Part shown: in pieces, positions 58,147 to 64,000 of the stretch
Layout of the letters: each line of letters begins with the position of its first letter
Numbering within the stretch: the first letter of the stretch is position 1
Notes under the pieces: model-generated
Database searches by the model: none
What the model was told of the DNA's origin: nothing
Seen by the model: only the letters and a program-made list of their open reading frames with translations
Translations under genes and position numbers: made by a program
Assembly (NCBI GenBank): GCA_035628915.1
Contig: DASPIW010000054.1
Coordinates: 18,587-82,586 of the forward strand
From: JARBUG01 sp035628915
GTDB lineage: Bacteria; Bacillota; Sulfobacillia; Symbiobacteriales; Symbiobacteriaceae
Direction of reading: 5' to 3'
Length of the DNA: 64,000 bases

Positions 58147-60594
58147 ATGACTGCTCCCGAGAAGCCGAAGAAGTGGGTCGGTACGCCCATGAAGCGGGTG
58201 GAAGACCGGCGACTGCTCACGGGCAAGGGTTTGTTTATGGATGATATCAGCCCCATGCCCAACATGTACCACATGGCCGTGGTCCGCAGCCCGTATGCGC
58301 ATGCCCGCATTCTGTCGATCAATGCGGCGGGCGCCCTTGAGCACCCGGGTGTTGTCGGCGTGGTGACCGGCGAGGATTTCGCCAAGCTCTCCAAGCCGCT
58401 CTCCGTCGGCATTGAGAACCCGCCGCCTTACTACCCCATCGCGGTGGGCAAGGCCCGGTACGTCGGTGAGCCGGTCGCCCTCGTGGTCGCCCGGGACCGC
58501 TATACCGCCGAGGACGCCGCCGACCTGGTGGAGGTAGAGTACGATCCGCTGCCCGCCGTGGTCTGCCCGGAAGCCGCCGCCCAGCCCGGGGCGCCGGTAC
58601 TGCACGAAGAGATCGGCTCGAACGTCGTGCTCCGGCGTGTCATGCGCTACGGCGACCCGGACAAGGCCTTCGCCGGAGCCGACTTCGTCCTGAGAGACCG
58701 CTTTGTGATGCCGAAGTATGGATCGACCCCCCTGGAGACCTTCGGTGTGGTGGCCAACTGGAACCCTTCCGAAGGTGAGTACACCATCTGGGCGAACTTC
58801 CACGGCCCGTTCAGCATGCACCCGGTTATGGCCGCCTCGCTGGGCGTGGCGGGCAACCGGCTGCGCATCATCACCCCGAAAGACATCGGCGGCGGGTTCG
58901 GCATCAAGACCAGCATCTACCCTTCGATGGTCATGGTGGCCGTCGCCGCTCGTAAGCTCGGCCTCCCGGTCAAGTGGATCGAGGACCGCCGTGAACACCT
59001 GCTCTCCGGCTCCAGCTGCGCCGACCGGGTCGCCTACTGCGAAGTGGCGTTCAAGAACGACGGCAGTATCGTCGGCTACAAGCAGAAGTGGTACGACAAC
59101 GTCGGCGGCTATATCCGGGCGCCGGAGCCCGCCTGCTCGTTCCGGACCCACGGCAACTTCGTCGGCCCCTACAAGGTGCGGGACCTGGAGCTGGACGCCC
59201 ACCTCGTCGTCACAAACAAGTCGCTGACGGGCCCGAACCGGGGCTACGGCTGCCAGCAGCTCTACTTCCCGATGGAGCGCCTGCTGGACGCCGCCGCTGA
59301 AAAGCTGGCGATCGATCCGGCGGAGATTCGCCGCCGTAACTTGATTGAGGCTTCGCAAATGCCGTACACCACGCCCACGGGCGGCGTATACGACTCCGGC
59401 GACTACCCGGCGACGCTGCAACGGGGCCTGGACACGGCGAACTACGCCGAACTGCGGCGTGAGCAGGCCGAAGCCCGCAAGCAGGGCAAGCTCTTCGGCA
59501 TCGGCATGGCCCTGGCGGTGGACCCGTCGGTCTCCAACATGGGCTATGTGACCATCGCCTACGAGCCGTCGTTCCGCAGCCGGCCGCAGTACAAGCCAAA
59601 GGGCGCCTCCAACGAGACCTGCCAGATTCAGGTCGACCCGCTGGGCAAGGTGACGGTGCTGCTCAACTCCTGCCCGGAAGGCCAGGGCCATGAGACCGTC
59701 GCGGCGCAGATTGTGGCCGACGAGCTGGGCATCTCCCCGAAGGATATCAACGTGATTTCGGAGTTCGACACGGCCACCCGGGCCTGGTCGATCACAGCCG
59801 GCAGCTACTCCAGCCGGTTTGCCTCGGTCACATCCTCCGCCATCGCGGGCGCTGCCCGCAAGGTCAGGGAGAAGGCCAGCCGCATCGCCGCTCATACCCT
59901 GGGCTGCGCCGTGGACGACCTGGAGTGGGGCAACGCCGAAGTGCGGGTCAAGGGGACGGCCAAGGCGATGAAGTTCCACCATGTGTGCGGTCTCGCCCAC
60001 TGGAACCAGGCCGCCCTGCCCCCGGGCATGGAGCCCGGTATGAACGTCACCCACACCTTCGCCTTCGAGCGGGCCCTACCCCCGACGGCTGAGGACACCG
60101 TGCAGTCCTCTCAGACCTACGGCTTCATCGCCGAGATTGTCGCGGTGGAACTGGACCCCGAGACCTACAAGCTGAAGTTCCGCCGGTACGTCAGCGCGCA
60201 TGACGCGGGGCTGCTGCTCAACCCGCAGATTGCCGAGGGCCAGGTCCAGGGCAGCGTGGCGCACGGCATCGGCGGGGCGCTGTACGAGGAGATGACCTAC
60301 GACGCGGACGGCCAGTGCCTGTCGGGCAGCTTCGCCGACTACCTGGTGCCGACCGCCATGGAGATTCCCCGGGTCGACATTGCCCACTTCGAGTCGCCCT
60401 CGCCGTGGACGACGCTGGGCTCCAAGGGCGCCGGCGAGGCGTCCACGGAGACGGCGCCCGTGGCGATTACCGCCGCCGTGGCCGACGCCCTGCGTCCCCT
60501 CGGTGTCACCGTCCGGGAATGGCCCGTATCGCCATCGAGGCTGTGGACCTGGGTCCAGGAAGCCAAAGCCGCAGCGAAGGAGGCAACGACATGA
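58147..60594 (+). CDS. Molybdenum hydroxylase large subunit (xanthine dehydrogenase/CoxL family)
   Basis: 815 residues, ATG 8 nt after the previous stop. N-terminal RRVEDRRLLTGKG-like start, GDAHFxx-type YARYVGEPVALVVA segment, GGGFGIKTSIYPSMVMVAVAARKLGLPVKWIEDRREHLLSG, and QGQGHET-like SCPEGQGHETVAAQIVADELGI, which contact the molybdopterin cofactor, with catalytic Glu in the C-terminal GSKGAGEAST. The region corresponding to the CO dehydrogenase active-site loop reads LTGPNRGYGCQQ, not AYxCSFR (form I) or AYRGAGR (form II). It hydroxylates or oxidises an unknown substrate, using FAD and Fe-S subunits encoded downstream. Confidence 0.9.
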   Translation: MTAPEKPKKWVGTPMKRVEDRRLLTGKGLFMDDISPMPNMYHMAVVRSPYAHARILSINAAGALEHPGVVGVVTGEDFAKLSKPLSVGIENPPPYYPIAVGKARYVGEPVALVVARDRYTAEDAADLVEVEYDPLPAVVCPEAAAQPGAPVLHEEIGSNVVLRRVMRYGDPDKAFAGADFVLRDRFVMPKYGSTPLETFGVVANWNPSEGEYTIWANFHGPFSMHPVMAASLGVAGNRLRIITPKDIGGGFGIKTSIYPSMVMVAVAARKLGLPVKWIEDRREHLLSGSSCADRVAYCEVAFKNDGSIVGYKQKWYDNVGGYIRAPEPACSFRTHGNFVGPYKVRDLELDAHLVVTNKSLTGPNRGYGCQQLYFPMERLLDAAAEKLAIDPAEIRRRNLIEASQMPYTTPTGGVYDSGDYPATLQRGLDTANYAELRREQAEARKQGKLFGIGMALAVDPSVSNMGYVTIAYEPSFRSRPQYKPKGASNETCQIQVDPLGKVTVLLNSCPEGQGHETVAAQIVADELGISPKDINVISEFDTATRAWSITAGSYSSRFASVTSSAIAGAARKVREKASRIAAHTLGCAVDDLEWGNAEVRVKGTAKAMKFHHVCGLAHWNQAALPPGMEPGMNVTHTFAFERALPPTAEDTVQSSQTYGFIAEIVAVELDPETYKLKFRRYVSAHDAGLLLNPQIAEGQVQGSVAHGIGGALYEEMTYDADGQCLSGSFADYLVPTAMEIPRVDIAHFESPSPWTTLGSKGAGEASTETAPVAITAAVADALRPLGVTVREWPVSPSRLWTWVQEAKAAAKEATT

Positions 60595-61049
60595 ACATTC
60601 AGGGAACGGCTACGCTTCCCGGCAAGCGCGCCGACGTGTGGAACACCCTGCAGAATCCCGAGATGCTGCGGCTCAGCATTCCCGGCTGCGAGAAGCTCGA
60701 ATTGGTCGGGCCGAACGTCTACCGGGCCGACCTGAGCGTCGGGGTCGCGGCCATTAAGGGCCGCTACAGCGGCATGATGACCATGCTCGAACAACAGCCG
60801 CCTGAGTCCTACAAAATGCAGGTCGAAGGCAAGGGCGCCCCCGGCTGGGTCAAGGCCACCATGTCCCTCACCCTGACCGAGCAGGGCGAAGAGACCGCCG
60901 TCGCCTACGACGTGGACGCCCAGGTCGGCGGTCTGGTGGCATCGGTCGGTCAGCGCATGCTCGGCAGCGTGGCCAAGATGCTCCTTGGCGACATGTTCAA
61001 ACGGCTGGGCGCGGAGATCCAGTCGCATTCGGCCCCTTCTCGGCGCTGA
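60591..61049 (+). CDS. CoxG-like SRPBCC protein
   Basis: 152 residues; the ATG overlaps the large-subunit stop (GAAGGAGG upstream). Starts MNIQGTATLPGKRADVWNTLQNPEMLRLSIPGCEKLELVG, the conserved CoxG pattern, and ends in a helix. CoxG-type proteins associate with molybdenum hydroxylases as assembly or membrane-anchoring factors (in CO dehydrogenase as a membrane anchor). It lies between the large and FAD subunits, unlike the usual MSL order. Confidence 0.9.
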   Translation: MNIQGTATLPGKRADVWNTLQNPEMLRLSIPGCEKLELVGPNVYRADLSVGVAAIKGRYSGMMTMLEQQPPESYKMQVEGKGAPGWVKATMSLTLTEQGEETAVAYDVDAQVGGLVASVGQRMLGSVAKMLLGDMFKRLGAEIQSHSAPSRR

Positions 61050-61120
61050 CGCGCCATTTACGGGTGCCGTGCGGCCTCGCCGCTGCGCGGCGCCGCACTA
61101 GACTAGGGGGGAAGAGAGCT

Positions 61121-61987
61121 ATGAAGCCCGCACCGTTTCAATATGTCGCTGCCGCCAGCCTGCCAGAAGCGCTGGCGCTGCTCAAGGAGCACGGCGATAA
61201 CGCAAAGATCCTCGCCGGCGGCCAGTCCCTGATTCCCACCATGAACATGCGGCTGGCGAAACCGGAAGTGCTAGTCGATATCAAGCGAATTCCCGGTCTC
61301 GCCTACATCCGGGAGGAGGACGGCTGGCTGGCCATCGGTGGCCTGACCACCCATGCCGAGCTGGAGCTGTCCGAACTGGTCAGATCCCGGTGCCCGCTGC
61401 TGCATACGGCAGCCAGCCACATTGGCTACCCCGCCATTCGCAATCGCGGCACCATTGGCGGGAGCCTCGCCCATAACGACCCTGCGGCTACACTGCCGGC
61501 CGTCGTCACCTGCCTCGGCGGCATCGTGGTGGTCACCGGCATGGGCGGCCCCCGCGAGATTCCGGCGGCGGAGTTCTTCCTCGACCTGTACACGACGGCC
61601 ATGGAGCACGAAGAACTCGTGACCGAGGTGAGGGTGCCGGTCACCGGGCTCCCGAACCACGGCAGCTCCTGGGTGGAGCTGAACCGGCGCACCGGCGACT
61701 TCGCCCTGGTGGCGGCGGGCGCCCAGGTCGTGGTGGCGGACGGTGTCGTGCAAAAGGTCAGCCTGACGCTGACCGGTGTGGACACCCGGCCCGTGGTGGT
61801 TGACGCCTCCGCCCTCATGGGGCAGACGCCTTCGGCCGAGGCGCTCGAGCGGGTCGGCGCCCTTGCGCAGCAGCAGGTGGACCCGGGCTCCGACGTCCAC
61901 GCGACTGCCGAATACCGGAAGGCCATGGTCAAGGTGATGGTCGGGCGGGCGCTCGCCCAGGCCTGCGACCGGGCACAGGGGAGGTAA
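61121..61987 (+). CDS. Molybdenum hydroxylase FAD-binding subunit (CoxM-like)
   Basis: 288 residues; ATG with GGGGGGAAGAG upstream. FAD motif LAGGQSLIPTMNMRLAKPEVLVDIKRI near residue 32, then IRNRGTIGGSLAHNDPAATLPAVV near 105, and the C-terminal CO-dehydrogenase FAD domain. Transfers electrons from the Fe-S subunit to an acceptor. Confidence 0.92.
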   Translation: MKPAPFQYVAAASLPEALALLKEHGDNAKILAGGQSLIPTMNMRLAKPEVLVDIKRIPGLAYIREEDGWLAIGGLTTHAELELSELVRSRCPLLHTAASHIGYPAIRNRGTIGGSLAHNDPAATLPAVVTCLGGIVVVTGMGGPREIPAAEFFLDLYTTAMEHEELVTEVRVPVTGLPNHGSSWVELNRRTGDFALVAAGAQVVVADGVVQKVSLTLTGVDTRPVVVDASALMGQTPSAEALERVGALAQQQVDPGSDVHATAEYRKAMVKVMVGRALAQACDRAQGR

Positions 61988-61992
61988 CACGC

Positions 61993-62523
61993 ATGAGCAT
62001 CATCAGGCGCGGCGCCGTCATCAGGGACCAGCACGTCATCCGTGTGAAGGTCAACGGCATCGTTTACGAAGAGGCCGTCGAATCCCGCAAGTTGCTCTCC
62101 GACTTCATCCGCGAGAACCTCGGGCTGAAGGGCACCCACGTCGGCTGCGAGCATGGCGTCTGCGGCTCCTGCACTGTTCAAATGAACGGCCGGACCGTGC
62201 GCTCATGCCTCACCTTTGCTGTGGAAGCCAACGGCGCCGAGATCCTGACGGTGGAAGGGCTGTCCGACGGCGAGCAACTACATCCGCTGCAGGAGGCGTT
62301 CAACGAGCACCACGGGCTGCAGTGCGGCTTCTGCACCCCCGGCATGCTGATGTCGGCCAAGGAACTGCTCGAACGCAACTTCAACCCGACTGAACAGGAG
62401 GTCCGGCTGGGGCTGTCCGGCAACATCTGCCGCTGCACCGGGTATACCGGCATCGTGGACGCCGTTCATGCCGCTGCGCAGAAGCTGAAGGAGAAGCGGG
62501 AAGGCGGGTGCTGTATGCAATGA
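61993..62523 (+). CDS. Molybdenum hydroxylase [2Fe-2S] subunit (CoxS-like)
   Basis: 176 residues; ATG 6 nt after the FAD subunit. Plant-type ferredoxin cluster GCEHGVCGSCTV with Cys in VRSCLTF, and the second all-helical domain with QCGFCTPGM and NICRCTGYTGI ligating the second [2Fe-2S] cluster. Standard small subunit of the enzyme. Overlaps the ligase start by 4 nt. Confidence 0.95.
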   Translation: MSIIRRGAVIRDQHVIRVKVNGIVYEEAVESRKLLSDFIRENLGLKGTHVGCEHGVCGSCTVQMNGRTVRSCLTFAVEANGAEILTVEGLSDGEQLHPLQEAFNEHHGLQCGFCTPGMLMSAKELLERNFNPTEQEVRLGLSGNICRCTGYTGIVDAVHAAAQKLKEKREGGCCMQ

Positions 62524-63842
62524 GCAGGTACCTGGAGCCGATCGAAGTCGCCTCACGCGAGGGAATGCAGGCTTTCCAACTGGCCAAGCTCCAGGAGCAG
62601 GTTCAGCACGCCTACGCCAATAGCCCGTTCTACCGGCGCAAGTTCGACCAGGCCGGCGTTAAGCCGGAGCAGATCCAATCGCTGGATGACCTGCGCCGCC
62701 TCCCCTTCACGACCAAGGAAGATCTGAAAGAAAGCCAGGCGGCCAACGGGCTGTTCGGCGACTTCCTGGCGGTGCCGCTCGAACAGTGCCTGCGGCTGCA
62801 CCAGACTTCAGGCACAACCGGCCACCCGGTGCGGGTGCTCGACACCGAGCAGGACTGGTACGGTTTCTACCACATGTACGCTCGGGCGCTGTACGCCATG
62901 GGCGTGCGGAAGTCGGACGTGGTGGTGACGTTCTTCAGCCACGGGCCCTGGATCGGGTACTGGTCCGGCTTCCATGCGGCGCAGGACCTGGGCTGCCTCG
63001 TAATTCCCACGGGCGGCATGTCCACCGAGCAGCGCATTCAGCTGCTGCTCGACTTCCCGATTACGGTCGTGGGCTGCACCCCGTCGTATGCGCTCTACAT
63101 GGCCGAAGAAGCCCGCAAGAAGGGCATTGACCTCGCCCGGGATACCAAGGTGCGAATCACCTGGCACACCGGTGAGCCCGGGGCGGGCCTGCCCGGCACG
63201 AAGCGGCAGATTGAGCAGGCGTTCGGCGCCAAGTGTTTCGACCTGCCCGGCCTGACGGAGATCGCGGCCTGGGGCTTCGAGTGCGAGGCGCAATCCGGCA
63301 TGGTCCATGCCCACGAGGACTACGTGTACCCCGAAGTGCTGAACCCGGAGACCGGCGAGCCGGTCAAGCCGGGCGAACGGGGCGAACTGGTCTTCACGAG
63401 CCTCTACCGTAAGGCGATGCCGTTCCTGCGGTATCGCACCAAAGACATCGTGGAACTCTCGGCGGAGCCGTGCCCCTGCGGGCGGACGCTGGTCGCCTTC
63501 AAGGGCGGCGTGGTCGGCCGGACCGACGACATGAAGAAGGTCCGGGGCGTCATCGTCTACCCGTCCCGCATCGAGGAAGTAGTCCGGCAGTTCGACGAGG
63601 TGGACGAGTTCTTCATCACCATCCACCGGGTCAGCGGCCTGGACGACATCCTCGTCCAGATTGATCCCCGGCCCGGACTGAGCGCCGATACCGTGGCACA
63701 CATCCAGGAGTCCATCGCCGATGCGCTGCGGGTGGCGCTGGGCATCCGGGCCACGGTGGAGATGAAGGAGCCGGGCACCTTGCCCCGCTGGGACCACAAG
63801 GCCAAGCGGTTCAAGGACATCCGGACCGAGGTGCCGTTCTAG
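62520..63842 (+). CDS. Phenylacetate-CoA ligase-like AMP-forming enzyme
   Basis: 440 residues from ATG 62520, overlapping the preceding stop. PaaK-like layout: LQEQVQHAYANSPFYRRKFDQAGVKPEQIQSLDDLRRLPFTTKEDL, the AMP-binding LHQTSGTTGHPVRVL segment (about residue 92), YGLTE-like LPGLTEIAAWGFECEAQSGMHAHED, and the C-terminal RTDDMKKVRGVIVYPSRIEEV domain. It activates an aromatic or other carboxylate to its CoA thioester. Final gene of the operon, suggesting that the pathway yields a carboxylic acid. Confidence 0.9.
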   Translation: MSRYLEPIEVASREGMQAFQLAKLQEQVQHAYANSPFYRRKFDQAGVKPEQIQSLDDLRRLPFTTKEDLKESQAANGLFGDFLAVPLEQCLRLHQTSGTTGHPVRVLDTEQDWYGFYHMYARALYAMGVRKSDVVVTFFSHGPWIGYWSGFHAAQDLGCLVIPTGGMSTEQRIQLLLDFPITVVGCTPSYALYMAEEARKKGIDLARDTKVRITWHTGEPGAGLPGTKRQIEQAFGAKCFDLPGLTEIAAWGFECEAQSGMVHAHEDYVYPEVLNPETGEPVKPGERGELVFTSLYRKAMPFLRYRTKDIVELSAEPCPCGRTLVAFKGGVVGRTDDMKKVRGVIVYPSRIEEVVRQFDEVDEFFITIHRVSGLDDILVQIDPRPGLSADTVAHIQESIADALRVALGIRATVEMKEPGTLPRWDHKAKRFKDIRTEVPF

Positions 63843-63897
63843 CCCGTTTACCTTCCTACGAACTAGAAGTCTGGTGAAAAGATCTCTTGAACCAAAA

Positions 63898-63961
63898 TGA
63901 TTCTGTTGCACCTTCGTCGAAACTGTATTGTGAGAAACACAGCAGAGGTGCAGCACAATCA
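63898..63961. repeat. Imperfect inverted repeat before the window-edge gene
   Basis: TGATTCTGTTGCACCT (63898-63913) and AGGTGCAGCACAATCA (63946-63961) pair at 14 of 16 positions across 32 nt. It could be an operator or the edge of a mobile element. Confidence 0.35.
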
Positions 63962-64000
63962 TGCAGGGCAAGCGTTACAACCAATCCCGGCTGGTTCAAG
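63961..64000 (+). CDS. Start of an unidentified gene cut by the window
   Basis: ATG at 63961 with GAGGTG 10 nt upstream opens MQGKRYNQSRLVQ and runs off the edge. Too short to identify; it is separated from the ligase operon by 118 nt. Confidence 0.35.
   Translation, partial: MQGKRYNQSRLVQ

Noticed and set aside
56340..60054. Antisense frames of 690 and 700 codons opposite the DUF2848-to-molybdenum hydroxylase genes
   Set aside because: They are shadows of well-supported plus-strand genes with clear family motifs.
58147..62523. Aerobic carbon monoxide dehydrogenase
   Set aside because: The large subunit lacks both known CO-dehydrogenase active-site loops, and no coxD, coxE or coxF genes are present; only the general family can be claimed.
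1..64000. CRISPR arrays, tRNA or rRNA genes, transposases
   Set aside because: No regularly spaced repeats, no cloverleaf or rRNA signatures and no transposase motifs were seen anywhere in the window.

Overview
The window looks like chromosomal DNA of a high-GC, low-repeat Bacillota (Firmicutes), most like the Symbiobacterium group. Shine-Dalgarno sites are strong (GGAGG-type), GTG and TTG starts are common, lipoprotein signals are Gram-positive-like, and typical Bacillota genes occur: pcrB-like, meso-diaminopimelate dehydrogenase, an ArsR/ACR3 arsenic locus and a LarA-superfamily enzyme. The taxonomic call is inference. No rRNA, tRNA, CRISPR array or intact insertion sequence was seen.

Layout. 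1-4700: end of an uncharacterised gene, a 1297-residue uncharacterised protein and a TatA-type subunit. 5056-15271: one long operon for uptake and catabolism of a sugar acid or related sugar (ABC importer without ATPase, RpiR regulator, FGGY kinase, IlvD/Edd dehydratase, DapA-family aldolase, LarA-superfamily enzyme, 6-phosphogluconate dehydrogenase). 15.3-20 kb: small membrane protein, MFS protein, and a divergent arsenic locus (YraQ/ArsP-type permease and thioredoxin-like protein against ArsR and ACR3). 20.1-22.5 kb: second LarA-like gene and a cysteine-rich protein preceded by a hairpin covering its ribosome-binding site. 22.8-28.5 kb: peptide-type ABC importer (no ATPases) and an M28 peptidase. 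28.4-32.3 kb: pcrB-like, double GNAT, uvrB. 32.3-33.4 kb: 1.1 kb without a recognisable gene.

33.4-44.8 kb is a copper/redox island: nine-heme cytochrome c, a decayed csoR-copA remnant, lgt, a broken histidine kinase, a Met-rich secreted protein, CcdA, a cupredoxin membrane protein, a diheme cytochrome c, DUF2933-like small proteins (one intact, one broken), and two PCYCGC-motif proteins. Both PCYCGC genes carry an in-frame TGA at the same codon, in a UxxC context. The protein continues in the same frame to a shared C-terminus, and an identical 21-nt hairpin-forming block starts 12 nt after each TGA. I read both as selenoproteins of a family I do not know as selenium-containing. Three promoters in the island share a direct repeat (CTGTGA-N5-CTGTGA type), an aligned -10 and a downstream 17-bp palindrome (ATACCCCGTACGGGTAT type); a fourth promoter upstream of the 15.3-kb membrane protein shares the direct repeat only.

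45-53.3 kb: a sigma-54 activator followed by perfect inverted-repeat activator sites and a consensus -24/-12 promoter. These drive diaminopimelate dehydrogenase, diaminopimelate epimerase and a complete Liv-type amino-acid ABC importer. 53.4-55.1 kb: a metallophosphoesterase and a frameshifted gene. 55.3-63.8 kb: one operon with nitrilase-family amidase, DUF2848, cupin, amidohydrolase, a three-subunit molybdenum hydroxylase with a CoxG-like protein, and a phenylacetate-CoA-ligase-like enzyme. This is probably a catabolic route for an unknown, possibly N-containing or aromatic, substrate.
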